Shown here one piece after another: positions 43,585 to 54,890 of a DNA stretch of 64,000 nucleotides; position 1 is the first letter of the stretch; the number at the start of each line of letters is the position of its first letter. The stretch covers positions 404,303-468,302 of the forward strand of contig CAUJNA010002990.1 in the NCBI GenBank assembly GCA_963377175.1. Reading direction: 5' to 3'. This stretch comes from Effrenium voratum. Its lineage: Eukaryota > Sar > Dinophyceae > Suessiales > Symbiodiniaceae. Position numbers and translations under genes: made by a program. The notes under the pieces are model-generated. The model saw nothing but the letters and a program-made list of their open reading frames with translations, had not been told where the DNA came from and did no database searches.

Positions 43585-44036
43585 CTGTGAAAAGGGCTTT
43601 GAATTCCGGAAACAAAATGTCAGGGATGAAAAACCAGAAATCAATGGTAAACAAGGGCGAAACGCCGTAAGTCTGGCAATGACACATGGTTCTCCGGATT
43701 TCCCCACTCGAAAGGTGTAAACACTTGCATGAGCTTCGTGATCGAAAATCATTCTTCCACAAAAGCTACCCTCCCATCCACCAACATGAAACCTGACTGA
43801 TGGTTCTGGAAGACGAGTTTCCATTGAAAGGAACCATTTCTCTGGCGGGTTCCGAGTTCTGACAGGGGGGTAACGGAAAAAATACATCTAAAAACAACTT
43901 ATTGGTTCTCGGCAGGGAATGAGAAATGGAATGACCCCGAGATGAACCATCCAACCTAACTATGGGTTCCTTGATTATCCTTACATTACACACCTGAACA
44001 TTGCCTTGTAGATGGTGGTTTCCCTTTATTTTGGTC

Positions 44037-44315
44037 TTGAAAAAGCCGAACCATCTTTCAATTGGTAGCAAAATTCGAATTTACTTTAAGTTGAAAAAGC
44101 CGCACCATGTTTCAAATGGTGGCAACATTCGAAATTATTTTAAGTTGAAAAAGCCGCACCATGTTTCAAATGGTGGCAAACAAATCGAACTTACTTTAAG
44201 TTGAAAAAGCCGAGCCATGTTTCAAATGCTGGCAAAACTCGAATTTATTTTAAGTCGAAAAAAACACGCGCCATGTTTCAAATGGCGGCAAAACAAAATG
44301 CGCATTTCTTTTAAG
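44037..44315 (+). repeat. Five-unit ~54-bp tandem repeat ending in TTTAAG
   Basis: Units at 44037-44090, 44091-44144, 44145-44200, 44201-44254 and 44255-44315 (54, 54, 56, 54, 61 bp). Each starts TTGAAAAAGCCG (TCGAAAAA in the last), contains CCATGTTTCAAATGGTGGCA, and ends TTTAAG. The last TTTAAG directly precedes the open frame at 44316, so each unit end is a potential 3' splice site. Confidence 0.9.
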
Positions 44316-44450
44316 GAGCCCTGAACAATTCACGACCGATTCGATTGATCTCTCTCCGATGGAAATTTGATCGCCTGTACGAAGTCCAGTCGGACCCGAA
44401 CTCGGTGAAGAAGACCTCGCTGCCCAGGGAGGAGTACCTGGGCCCAAGAC
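44316..44450 (+). CDS. Candidate plus-strand exon (FDRLYEVQSDPNSVKK)
   Basis: After TTCTTTTAAG|G the frame reads ALNNSRPIRLISLRWKF, DRLYEVQSDPNSVKKTS and LPREEYLGP. A GC site (CTGG|GCCCAAG) could be the donor. It is one of few islands where the plus strand is clearly the better reading, implying a second, divergent transcription unit. Function unknown. Confidence 0.55.
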
Positions 44451-45155
44451 CCGACGACCCGACCAAAACGACCACGACCCGACCCGACCCCCGAAACATG
44501 GAGTGAAACAAACACTGGCAGTTTTTTGCTTTTTTTTAATATATACACGTGTTTTTTCTTTTTCAAAAAAAAAGGGGAAAAAGAAGCTGGGGTTCAGATG
44601 GAGTGATGAAAAGAATCAGGCAGTGGTTGCTTTTTGCTTTGCTTTCCTTCTGGGGAGAACTGGGATGAATTTGGATGCATTTTACTATAGTTCTCAACCA
44701 TGAAACGAGGCATCCAAGAAAAAAGAAGAGTTGCCCAGGTTCATTTCGACCCTGGAAGAGTTGACGGTGCCGATTGATTGGGGAATGGGGAATTAGGGGC
44801 TTGTCACACCAAACTTGAAGGATCCCGCTAACGTGGAGCCCCCCTATTAATCAAGCACTTACTAATCCTGGGTTCCCATTCAAGTGGCATCGGTCCTCAA
44901 GATTCCCTCCAAATGGTGGCTGAAGGGGAAACAATCCACCAAAGCACTCAAATGTTCACTCGAATGACCCAGAAAACCGTGGGAGATGCGTCTGTCTGCG
45001 CCCGAGACCCATTGACCTTTGATTCCACCTGGTCGGCAAGGTTTATGTGAACTCTCTGCTTTGACCCCACTCAGCCATGCAGTAAAGCCCCCTAAAACGG
45101 CCGACAGGGGATTTGGTCACTGCTCAAATGGGCCAAATGTCGCAGGATACGTCGG

Positions 45156-45156
<1 letters not shown>

Positions 45157-45194
<38 letters not shown>
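45157..45194 (+). repeat. (CT)n microsatellite
   Basis: CTCTCT tract just before an open stretch (45200-45310) that I could not assign to either strand. Confidence 0.9.
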
Positions 45195-45196
<2 letters not shown>

Positions 45197-45502
45197 GAAT
45201 CGATCTCTGTGATACGCGTAAGGAATGCTCGGAAATCTTCAAGAGAGGAGCTCCGCCGTTCCGACACATTCTCACATGCGCCATGAGAACGAGCAGTTTT
45301 TGGACGCAGCCTGTTTTTTCTTTGTCCCGGGCTGGTCAGTCAGGTTTCATCTTGGGAGGATGCCTTCCTTAGATTTCCGGAGCTGTGGAAGTTTGTTCGG
45401 ATTCCAGGCTCATTCTTCCGCCGCTCATTCGAATTGCCCTCAGATTCAAACCCGGTGTCCCTCGCCGAAAAAGTTGTGCTTTCACCTCGATGGGTAAATG
45501 AC

Positions 45503-45619
45503 ATATATGGGTATGGGTCAAAATGAAACCACCGGGGACCGCAGGTGTTAGTCCATGTTTCCATGTACCAGGATTCCATTTTGGGTATCTATTTTTGACC
45601 ACAGCCCCACAGCCATATA
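45503..45619. mobile_element. MITE family C copy
   Basis: ATATATGGGTATGGGTCAAA at the left and TTTTTGACCACAGCCC...CCATATA at the right. About 117 bp. Confidence 0.6.
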
Positions 45620-45649
45620 ACGATTTATGTTGACGCTGGATTTTTTGGG

Positions 45650-45790
45650 AATGTCTGGCCGTGAACATTCATCCGGATGCGGATTTCCCGAATTTGACTC
45701 GGTTGCCAACCAAAGATGCGGATCGAATGCTTGATCTTGCTGGGGTAGAATATGGGGCTTTGGAGTCAAGCCAAAGCAAACCTTCACCAA
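45650..45790 (+). CDS. Possible plus-strand exon (weak)
   Basis: The frame reads AVNIHPDADFPNLTRLPTK then DADRMLDLAGVEYGALE, with a GT donor at GCTGGG|GTAGAA. No AG acceptor is visible close upstream, and the minus strand is also open. It may pair with the exon at 44316. Confidence 0.3.
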
Positions 45791-45799
45791 TCCGCAGCT

Positions 45800-47390
45800 C
45801 TTAGAGGCGCGGAGGACGGTTGAAACACCGAAACAACACGTGTGTTTTTTTTGGCGAAGGGTTTTGGTGCTTGAAACAAAACAAAAAAGGCATTGGTCTT
45901 TGGTAAAACGACCAAACAAAGAGGATCATAGGCTTTCCCTTTCAGGGATTTCAACGACCCTGGAAACACCTGAACATCCGGTCAAGTGCTGGTTGTCAGG
46001 CCCCAAAGGGGCAATTCCTGGAAATGGTCCTAAGAACACTAGTAGCCCCAAATGGACCCTAGTAGTCACTCTTCGGTGCCATTGGGATTTTTTGGGGCCC
46101 CTGGTAGGGGGCCTATTGCCCTGATTGACGATGGGAAGTCAGCACTGTGCCGTCGATCGATTCCGTCGATGGATTCCCCCTTCGACTTTGCTTTCTGAAC
46201 TGACGCCGCCGAGTCAAACATGTTCTCACTTGAGTGGATTGCTCATGACTTGCGGTTATCCGCAATGATCTTCCCAAGTCGAGGTAGCTGGGCCAGTGAG
46301 TGCCAACCATGGGTATCGCTTCTGAATGGCTGGGGGAAGAAAGCGAGCCGTCAACCTTCGGCTCTGAAGCCGTGCGCGGCTCTCACCTTCCACGGGACCC
46401 AGGAACCAACTCATAGCTTGGATCGTTTCTCTCGGGCTCCTTCCATGGCTCATTCTTTGCCTATCGGACCAAGCTTTCCGCTCGACATGCGACAAGCCAG
46501 GCGTTCAGGCGTTCGCGCACATTTAGAGCTTGTCTTTTCCATTTAAATGCGAACCTATCGATCTGAAGTCACAAAAGGGGACCCTCTGGTGGACATCATT
46601 GCAAGGGGAACTGGTGTCCACCAACTACTGGATGGTTGCGAAATCCATTTCGCACCACCGTTTAGAAACGCATGGAAGGATGATTTCCTTTTAAATACCG
46701 ACAAACCTTCTGGTTTCAACAATTGTTTCAACCATGGTTCTGAGGTGGTGCAGAATTCCGTCCATCCACCAACTATGGTTTTTCGGGGGGTCCATCTCAG
46801 TAACCGGAACCCTCCCAAGCTCCCGGCTGCCCCAGGGCATTCTTGTGCGAAGCCAGCTTCATGGCGCCGGCCACGTGTTCCTCGCCTTAAGGCTGAACCA
46901 TGCCAAGCCCCGAGCAAATGAACTCCAGTGAGGCTTGGGGTACGCAAAGAAACTGGTGGGGTGACGAAGTGATTGTAAGATGGAAAGTGGATCATGCGGC
47001 GCTTGCCATGCGCAAGCAGGTCTTTCTTTGGCGACAGCAAGCCGTTGTTGTGTGCAGAAATGCTGCTTTCCACATGCTGAAGATGCGCAATTGTAGGCGG
47101 GCCAAGTGCATCTGTTGCTGCTGCTGTCGTTGATGCTGCCATTTTTCTTACACTAAATCCCCTGAAGGCCGACATGGGCATCGGGTCAGCGTGATAGGGC
47201 TCGACCCACGTTTTCACCTGCCATCACCTTGGGCTCCATCTCTAAGCACCCCACAAATGGAAAATCAAGGTAAATTGGCCGAAAGGGTGATGTCTCAAGG
47301 GACCTTCGGTAATCTCCTGTGCGACCATATGTGTTTGAGTACCAGACAACCCCAGTCACGCACTGAGAGTCTCTGAGTTCAATTTCAGCT
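45800..47390. other. No secure gene
   Basis: A plus-strand ORF at 46900-47133 reads WKVDHAALAMRKQVFLW then RQQAVVVCRNAAFHML to a Cys-rich end (CICCCCCR). It lacks supporting splice sites, so I leave it as possible only. The 220-codon open frame on the minus strand at 46555-47217 is low-complexity and not convincing. Confidence 0.3.
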
Positions 47391-47395
47391 TCCCT

Positions 47396-47500
47396 CTACC
47401 CTCCCACCAGCTAACATGGAAGTCAGACCCCTGTAGAAAGACGAGTCTTTGCTCTTGGAAAGGGCCTTTTTGCACTTCCATGTTAGTTGGTGGGAGGGTA
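47396..47500. mobile_element. MITE family D, best copy
   Basis: CTACCCTCCCACCAGCTAAC and GTTAGTTGGTGGGAGGGTA are terminal inverted repeats extending to CATGGAAGT / ACTTCCATG. 105 bp. A related start lies at 43769. Confidence 0.85.
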
Positions 47501-47916
47501 TTTGGTGGTTTGGATTGGTGGTTTAACGGCGGGTGTTCCATCATGCGGCATGGCCTTATGGCCACTCACTGCGGCGCTCGGCCTTTTCCCCACGGAAGGT
47601 GCTGGCGCATCCAATGAGAGCCCGCATCAGGATGCGCTTTCGCCGCCCCGCGCTTCGAAACTTCGGATCTCCCCTGGAAATCAGCTACATGCGCCACTTT
47701 CCGAGTGAAACCATGATGGGATGTATCAAAAGGGCTGCGTTTGAACATTAGGACCCCCGATACATGTTTGGGTGGAGATCGCATCGCCCCCCTTCGGCTG
47801 GCTGCCTTTGCAAAACCTGATGACGAAAGGACAATCACGAAGTCTGATGGGCTGTGTGAAAAGAAGTGTCCGGATTTTGCTATACACGGTTTGGTTCACT
47901 GGAACCAAAAAAACAA

Positions 47917-47975
47917 AAACAAACAAACAAACAAACAAGCAAACAAACAAGCAAGCAAGCAAGCAAACAAACAGT
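47917..47975. repeat. (CAAA)n/(CAAG)n array
   Basis: Tetranucleotide tract like the start of 30320-30772. Confidence 0.9.
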
Positions 47976-47979
47976 TGCT

Positions 47980-49430
47980 GCATATGCCAAAACATGTTCC
48001 GAAGTGTGGGACTGTTCGTCTTTCTTGGCTTCACAACCCTTGGTAGTTGCACAAAGCTTGTTTTTGTAGCCCCCTCCCCCCCAACTAAAAAGAACCCAAA
48101 AAGACTAAACCAACAACAACAACTTGCCAAGACCAGCGAAGTTGCGCTTTTGAGGGATTTTGACTCTTGACCCGGCAATTGCCCTCCAGTTGCTTACAGC
48201 CACACGGTTTGGCTTCCATTCAGCTTCTTCAGCGCCCCAAAAAGAATGAGAGCATATGCTTCCAGTAGTGAAAGCGATTCCCTTTAAAACCAGCAAGGCA
48301 CAAAGTTGTTGCAGCAAATGGGCATGTATGGCTGGGTTGTTTCCATGGCAAAAAATAAAAGAATGCGCGGGTTGGTGAACATGAATCTGCAAACAAATGA
48401 TGTTCACAAAAGGGCCAATGAAGTTCACCAATGGCCGACAGCCGAGTCTTCCAGTCTGCCAGTCTTGCGCGCCTGTGAGGCTGTTGAAAGACACATGGCC
48501 ATCAAGAACCCCATTCCAAGAAGCAACAAAACCGTAAGCAAGGGGGCATTGTACACTTCTCCAGGTTCAGCTTTGTGGGAATATTATTGAAACGGGGAAC
48601 CTCTCATGCACATCGGTGACCTGGTCCAACTTAAGCAAAAGTGTCCAGCGCTCGATTCGCTGCCAGGTTTCCCCATGGGCAAAAAGGGCGTGCCCTGTGT
48701 TTCTATTCCTGTAAAAACCGAATGCCCCACCAACAACGCGTCCCAAACGCGCTACTTGCAAAAACTAAAACTGCCTTTGGAAGGGGGCATGTACAGTTCC
48801 ATGATTTGTTGTTTCACAACCCTTGGAATGGTGGCTAAAAGCATTGTTTTTTTGCAGCCCCCTACTAACAATGAACAGAACTAACAAAAAATAACCTGCC
48901 AAGAACAGTGAAGGTTTGTTGAATTTCAATCGGAATCCTGAAATCCCATTTGGAGATCCAGCTCTGGATCTTAAGGCAGCCCAGCGAATCTTAGTATCTC
49001 AGGACACGATCGGCCTAGCGATATTGCCCTGGGGTATTCCCACCCCAGAGACGCAGCTGAGTCATGCAAATGCACTCCCTCGAATTAGGCACGCGGCTTC
49101 TCATGCCTCAGTGCGAAAGTTTCTGACACGTCCCTTGTACGTAAACCTGCCACTCCCAAGCAACCATATCCATAAAGTTTCCCCCACGGCCGGGAAGCGG
49201 ACAACCTTCACCCCCCCCTTCAAAACCGATCACACCAGAATTCCCCCAGAAACCGGTCAAAGCTACAGCCAAAACCGGCCAAATTCCCCCTGAAGCCGGT
49301 CAAATTCCCCTCTAGAAAGTGATCAAACCCCCAGAGTCTCGATAAAACATGAAATGTCTTCACTCCACCGGCAAGTTAAGAAGCTTGCAAGACTCTCGAC
49401 AGTACAAAGGGCAACATGACCGTTCGCCCA
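47980..49430. other. Intron-like or intergenic; weak plus-strand ORF
   Basis: From 48940 to 49160 the plus strand is open (DLKAAQRILVSQDTIGLA, SVRKFLTRPLYVNLPLP), but there is no supporting splice site or domain. From 49180 to 49330 a short CCGGTCAAA / CCAAAACCGG motif recurs four times. Confidence 0.3.
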
Positions 49431-49433
49431 AGG

Positions 49434-49763
49434 TCAGCGCAGGCGCCGATCTGGTTCCAAAGCTTTGTCCAGTGGCCTTGTCATTGAATCGATGTCTTCA
49501 CGTAGGTTTCGTGCCCACCTGAGATTCACCATTGCCGCCACTAGCCGTGCTGTCCACAACATGTCCGTTCGCCCGTCTGATCATGTTGTGCAGGTCTCCC
49601 TGGGCGGTTGTTCTCCAACGGATGGAGGTGGACAAAGAAGGTCCTCTCTGACACTCCGCACAGCTTCCAGCCACTCGTATACGGAGGTTGCCACCAAGGT
49701 TCGTGCATCTTGCCAGTATGCAACGCTGGGGTCAACACTGATTTGTGGTCGTAGCACCCACAA
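49434..49763 (-). pseudogene. Retroelement-like ORF with one TGA
   Basis: The frame reads WQDARTLVATSVYEWLEAV then RSVREDLLCPPPSVGEQ, crosses an in-frame TGA at about 49581, and continues MLWTARLVAAMVNLRW then ARNLREDIDSMTRPLDKAL to a stop at 49434. Helical, Arg/Leu-rich. I recall similar text from dinoflagellate repeat-encoded proteins but cannot name the family. The stop makes it a likely pseudogene. Confidence 0.4.
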
Positions 49764-49983
49764 CTACCTTCATACTCCATGTTTGGTCTGTTTGAAAATA
49801 GGGGGACCCTTCGCGGCTTCCAGTTGCAAGGTTCGAGGACACCGACAAAAAGGCACTGCAACCAAGAGGAACCGAAAAATGTCATGCGAGAATAGAATAT
49901 AACAAAAAAAAAAAGCGAAAAAAAGGCAGCCCATCCATGGCCCGAGTCGAGGCATTTGACTGGGCTGTCCATTTTCAGATCCA

Positions 49984-50010
49984 CCGCTAAAAGTTTGTCA
50001 CTTTTAGCGG
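49984..50010. repeat. Perfect hairpin inside a family F repeat
   Basis: CCGCTAAAAGT, a 5-base loop, and ACTTTTAGCGG form an 11-bp perfect stem. The family F repeat around it runs from about 49975 to 50150 and ends GGATGGCTGGGACC, next to the exon at 50151-50247. Confidence 0.8.
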
Positions 50011-50150
50011 GTTGAATTCGGAAATCCAACCACTAAACACCAAACAGATCTAAAAACCTAAGCCGAAAGTCGACTTTTAGTGGGTGCTTTTTTCGGAAAC
50101 CCAACCACCAAACCAACGAGAAACTACTAAAAGCCGGGGATGGCTGGGAC

Positions 50151-50247
50151 CAAGTTGAGGCCGCGGCAGTTGGCGCCGCCACTCTGCGTACTGAGCCTCG
50201 AAGGAGGACTTCGTCGTCTGCTCCGCGGCTTTGGGGGTCGCCGGGCC
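50151..50247 (-). CDS. Candidate internal exon (KSSFEAQYAEWRRQLP)
   Basis: The acceptor is CCCGGCAG|G and a possible donor CAACTTG|GTCCCAG. It reads GPATPKAAEQTTKSSFE then AQYAEWRRQLPRPQL. Charged helix. Its 3' side abuts the family F repeat, so the donor may come from repeat sequence. Confidence 0.55.
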
Positions 50248-50400
50248 CTGCCGGGGAAAGGATAGCATATTTGTTTTTGTTTATATACTCATATGTATAC
50301 ACGTATGTATACATGGTACAGCGTTGCCAGTCCACCCCCCACTCAATGGTCATGGGTCAGACAAGTACCCCCCCCGCCCCCTGTGGTTGTGGTCCTGTGG

Positions 50401-50760
50401 TTGGGTTGTGGTGGTTTAGTGGTTTAGGGTTGGCTTAGGGTTGGTTTAGAATTGGTTTAGGGTAAATTTTAGGGCGCATTTATGGTTCGTTTAGGGTTAG
50501 TTTACGGTTAGTTTATGTTGATTTAGGATTGGTGTAGGGTTGGTTTAGGTTTAGGGTTTATGGTTTAGGGTTTGGCTTAGGGTGTATTTAGGGTTATTTT
50601 AGGGTTGGTTTAGGGTTGGTTTATGTTGATTTAGGATTGGTTTAGGGTTGGTTTAGGTTTGGAGGTTTACGGTTTAGGGTTTGGCTTAGGGTGTATTTAG
50701 GGTTGGTTTAGGGTTAGTTGAGGGTTGGTTTACGGTTGGTTGTGGGTTGCCTGGGAATGG
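50401..50760 (+). repeat. Degenerate telomere-type GGTTTAGGG tract
   Basis: About 360 bp of GGTTTAGGGTTGGTTTAGG-like sequence with larger period: TTAGGGTTTGGCTTAGGGTG occurs at about 50565 and 50677. TTTAGGG is the plant/alga telomere type, reported also in dinoflagellates. The degeneracy suggests an old interstitial tract. Confidence 0.7.
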
Positions 50761-50999
50761 GGGTGCCGGGGTGTCGGGGTGCAAGCTCAGGGTGGAGGAT
50801 CCGGGGGCTCGGGTGTCTCGGGCCTGGGGAAGGGTTCTGGGGGACCCATACCATCTGGGGGGAAGGGGGTGGGGTAGCAACACCGAACACGTATATATTA
50901 TATTATATATATATATGTTTGCCCACCCACCCACCCCACGCTGAACTACATTTGGGGCACTGATTCAGCCAACTTTGGGTCATCTGCAGATCTGCTCAT

Positions 51000-51560
51000 C
51001 TGCATTCGCTCATTGGTGCCTGCACCCACCAAGTACCAACATGTGAAGAACAACTTGTAGGCATCTGCATCTGTGATTAAATCCTGCTTGCCAAGGACTT
51101 CCTACTGAAATTCTCAATCGGCATAGACATTCAAGCTCCAACTACATAGAAATTCACGTAGAATAACGTCCTAATTTGGAAGGGATTCCTGGTCTAATTC
51201 TCAATTGAACCAGACATTCAACGGCAATTATGTCGTTCTTTAACTCTATCACAGTTCTAACTAAAGATTTAGTTATATCTTATTCAACGGGGTTCGAATT
51301 TAAGTCCTAACAGGCCAAGTCAATATTTGAATTATTCCCTTGCTGCGCTCTATTCATGTGAAGGACGCCTTATTCAAATTCTAACCGATTCTACCCAAAG
51401 ACAGAATCTAGTGGATTTCTTTCCCTATGAAACTCTATGCACATTCTACTACTCCCATCATGTGGAAAGAAATCCCCCTTAAAATTTCAAGCCAATTCAG
51501 AAATTCTAACAGACCTATTTCCTAATCAATTTCAACTAGAATCCTATTTGGTCTGAGCCC
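51000..51560. other. AT-rich island, no gene seen
   Basis: AT-rich sequence with AATTCTAAC / GAAATTC words, similar in character to 34800-36060. No exon or known element recognised. Confidence 0.5.
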
Positions 51561-51689
51561 TTTTTCGAGGCCTTGAAGGGAACTGACAAGGAGTCCAATG
51601 AGTAGCTTTTTTGGAGTTTTAAAGGGAGATCAAGGGCCTTTTCAGCAGTTTTCAAGGAGCTTCATAAACCTGAAGCCGGCCTCAAACGA

Positions 51690-51800
51690 ATGGGAATGGG
51701 AATGGGAACGTGCGCGCGAATGGGAATGGGAATGGGAACGGGAACGGGAATGGGGACGGGAACGGGAATGGGAGCGGGAATGGGGACGGGAACGAGAGTG
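51690..51800 (+). repeat. (GGGAAY)n hexamer minisatellite
   Basis: About 18 hexamers GGGAAT/GGGAAC with GGGGAC variants. The Glu/Trp/Arg open frame is an artefact. Confidence 0.9.
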
Positions 51801-51817
51801 GAGGTTCATAGGGTTTC

Positions 51818-52899
51818 TTAGAAGCAGGTCAACTTTATTAGTTCTCCAGCCGCCCCTCCTCGATCACGCCATGGCAGCGGGACGCTGATCTTCCGGATGA
51901 CTGCCTTTGTCAAGAACTGCGGCAGCTGCTGGGCCGCAAGTTGTAGGAGCATTTCCGGTTGCAGCGGATGATTATCCGCCAGAATGCGCCGTGCCAGCGC
52001 AAAATCACTGGCCTGGTTGTTCAGCAGCTCCGCGGCAAAGCTATCGCTGAATTTCGGCAGGTAGCTGGCGCAGTACTTGAGCAGCATAGCCTTGCCGTCC
52101 GAGGCCTGGACATCGACGTGGCAGTGGAGAGCTTCCAGCACGTCCACCACGTAGGCGTGGCAGTGCTCCTCGAAGGCGTTTTGGCAGCCGCAGAAGCTCC
52201 GCGCCTCCGACCGCCTGCTCCACCGCCGTCGGCTCTTCTCTCAACGGCCAGCCGCTGGACGCCCAGTCAAGCTGCGAGCCCCGAACCAAATCTCGCAGCT
52301 CCGCCTCCTCCTCGCCAGCAACTCTACCTTGATCTTGGTCTCCAGATCCAGCCCGCTCAACTTCTCAAGCCAAACCAACACGTGGACGTGGACGCGTCCA
52401 CTGCCGTGGTAAAACTGCGGGCCGCGCCAAATGCCAGCACACTGATTGAACAAAGTTGCTCCACGGGTGTGTGAGTAAGCTGACGCCACACCGAGGCCAA
52501 GATCATTTGCAGCAACAGTATGTTTTGGAGCGAGTATGGGATCCGGGATACGCACAGCGTGCGCCCAACCAACAAAGCCACCACAGAAAATCTCAGCAAG
52601 CCTAAAAGGCTCACAAAGAGCTGCCAATTTGTCTTAAAAGCGGAGCAGCGCGATGTCCATGTTCCTGCAGCAGCCTCAGGTTTCCTGAGATTGTGAATGC
52701 AACCGGTGCCGATTGGTGATTCAAGCCAGTCAGCAACATGAGGCATAGTCTCAAAGCTCAGAATTGATTCGACATCAAAGACAGTCACATGCTCAGAGAC
52801 CAGAAGGGAGGCAGAGATCATTCCAGTGCAAGTAGCAAGCCCGTGGTTGTGGGCGCGCGCACGAACCTGATCCAAAACGTTGCAGCCCTGCGATTTCAT
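51818..52899 (-). pseudogene. Helitron-type HUH replicase (Helitron_like_N), broken
   Basis: Three frame blocks make one protein order. Block 1 (to about 52330) ends FYHGSGRVHVHVLVWLEKL; HVHVLVW is the His-hydrophobic-His (HUH) metal-binding motif of rolling-circle replicases, with the G-R-x-H-x-H-x-L-x-W context of Helitron Rep. Block 2 (about 52320-52200) reads LRDLVRGSQLDWASSGW. Block 3 (about 52190-51818) reads CHAYVVDVLEALHCHVDVQ, LLKYCASYLPKFSDSF and PEMLLQLAAQQLPQF; KYCASY matches the two-tyrosine KYxxxY pattern of Helitron Rep, which nicks and joins DNA. The blocks need two frameshifts (near 52325 and 52195), so the copy is dead. Upstream (52400-52899) the frames are open but unaligned. 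No helicase domain is present in this stretch. Confidence 0.65.
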
Positions 52900-52979
52900 G
52901 ATGACATCTCTTGCAATGTCATGGCTCGCTCGTAGGGAACCCCACAGGGCAACCGCGCGAAGGCTCGAGCCGAAACCCT

Positions 52980-53069
52980 TCAGAGAAAGAGACCGAGATC
53001 GAGAAAGAGACAGAGCAGGAGACAGAGAGAAACAGAGAGAGAGAGAGAGAGAGAGAGAGCAAAAGAGAA

Positions 53070-53100
<31 letters not shown>

Positions 53101-53436
53101 GAGAGACAGAGAGGAAAGAGAAAGAGAGAGAGGCAGCGACCAGGGGGGGGGGGGGGGCGGGGGTCAGAGACATGAGGTGGGGAGAAAGAGGTATAGCGAG
53201 GAGGTAGAGAAAGATCGAGACATAGAGAGGAGGGAGAGAGAGAGCAAGAGACAAAAAAAAGAAGAGAGAGACAGAGAGAGACAGAGCGAGAGAAAGGGAG
53301 AGGACGGAGAGAGTGAGACAGAAAGAGACAGAGACGCAGAGAAGGAGACAGAGAGATAGACAGAGAGAGAGAGAGAGAGAGCGAGAGAAAGAGAGAGAAG
53401 AAGCGAGAGAGAGACAGAGAGAGAGAGAGAGAGTGA

Positions 53437-53482
<46 letters not shown>

Positions 53483-53488
53483 GAGAGA

Positions 53489-53534
<46 letters not shown>

Positions 53535-53640
53535 GAGGGGGAGGATTGGGAGGATTGGGAGGATGGGGAGGATGGGGAGGATGGGGAGGATGGGGAGGAT
53601 GGGGAGGAGAGAGACAGAGAGGGACAGAGGACGAGGGAAC
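52980..53640 (+). repeat. (GA)n purine tract with (GAGGATGGG)n block
   Basis: About 650 bp of GAGAGA with CAGAGA variants, a G-run at 53143, and at 53540-53606 a TGGGGAGGA nonamer repeated about seven times. The long open frames on both strands (Arg/Glu or Ser/Leu) are artefacts. Confidence 0.95.
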
Positions 53641-53831
53641 ACACGAGGGAAAAGAAAAGAGAGAGAGAGAGGGGGGCAGGAGAAAAGGGGGAGGACAATG
53701 TTGGCGGACTGAGCCGGAGGCTCTAAAGTTTGAGGCGATGGTATGAGAAGCCGACCAAAACAATCCAAGCCCAGCCAAGCCGACCCAAACCAAAACAAAA
53801 CAAAGGCCAGACGCAGAAGTCTCCACCCCGC

Positions 53832-53885
53832 CTGCCGGCCCGTTCGCAAGGAGTGCTCAGACCAGAGCTGGTACTCGCGGGTGGC
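53832..53885 (-). CDS. Candidate 54-nt internal exon (YQLWSEHSLRTGRQ)
   Basis: The acceptor is TGGAGCCAG|G and the donor CGGCAG|GCGGGG (GC). Exactly 18 codons, phase 0, reading ATREYQLWSEHSLRTGRQ. Same size, phase and splice-site type as 10805-10858. Confidence 0.5.
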
Positions 53886-54746
53886 CTGGCTCCACTTCCC
53901 ATCCAGTGGGTCCAAAAAATCATCTCCCGGAAACCCGTTTCGGAACTCGGGAAGTGAGGCGTGGGTGGCTGGTCTTTTTGTGGAGTTGGTGCCCTATTTT
54001 GCTGGTTCTGAAGGGGAAGCCAAGAGGGAAACCAAGCCATTTTTGGGAGTCCCCTTTCAGCCACATCAAAATGAAACAGTTAAGTGTTGGTTTCCACAAA
54101 CGAAGCTGCCATGTTGGCCACATGTTTTGTGCCACAGCCACATGGGACATGGTATTTTGGCGAGTGACCGGCATTTCTTGGTGGCAATCTGGTGAGGGTG
54201 CCCAATGTCATTGCCTTGATAATTCACTGAGGGTAGATGAAGGTGAACAATGACCCTGGAGAAATTAGGCCTGCGGATTCATAGGGGCACAATGAATATT
54301 CACCAAGTGACCATGTGCAATGGGCTATCCCTTTGCCGTAGATGGCAGTAAACATGTTTAAGAAGCAGGGGCGTCCTGCAACTCCTTCTTTTGAGGTTGT
54401 ATTCGAGTGGGGATTGTATGACCTGTGAAGACTAAACTACCTCACATTTGGCCTCCCGAACCCAAAATAGACTACTTTGTGCGCCAGTTGTACCTTGTTG
54501 GTCCAGCTGGCAATAGGCTCTGGTCCTGTTGGACACCTTCGGCTTGCTTTCGTTTGCGCAGCTTGTGTCGACGTGATCCACCTGGTGGACAAAGTGTTTC
54601 CCCCCAACAGTGAAGCATCGATCCGCAAATTTGAAAAATACAACTCCAAAAGCTGACCTAAGAATCGGAATCGGATCCCCAAGTACAGGACCTGTACCAT
54701 GGCTTTAGCTCGTTTTTACCCCCCGAATCTGCGAGCTCACTATAAA

Positions 54747-54864
54747 CCAGGTCCTCCGGTAGAGAGGTTAGAATAAGGGTACCCGATCTTCTTCTGTTGT
54801 CTATTTTAGGAGAACCCTCCCAACCAAAAAATGGGAGAGAAAGGGCACCAATTGCTGGACCTAG
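54747..54864. mobile_element. MITE family A copy
   Basis: CCAGGTCCTCCGGTAGAGAG...TTGCTGGACCTAG, 118 bp. It begins only ~25 bp beyond the 3' end of the exon at 54891-54961 (minus-strand sense), inside the presumed intron. Confidence 0.8.
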
Positions 54865-54890
54865 TCACTCTAAAATGACCAACTCATCCA

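Noticed and set aside
46555..47217. 220-codon minus-strand ORF
   Set aside because: Composition is unnatural, no motif, and the plus strand reads better in part; I consider it chance.
52919..53915. ORFs of 220-311 codons, Ser/Leu- or Arg/Glu-rich
   Set aside because: They derive from the (GA)n tract and its complement.
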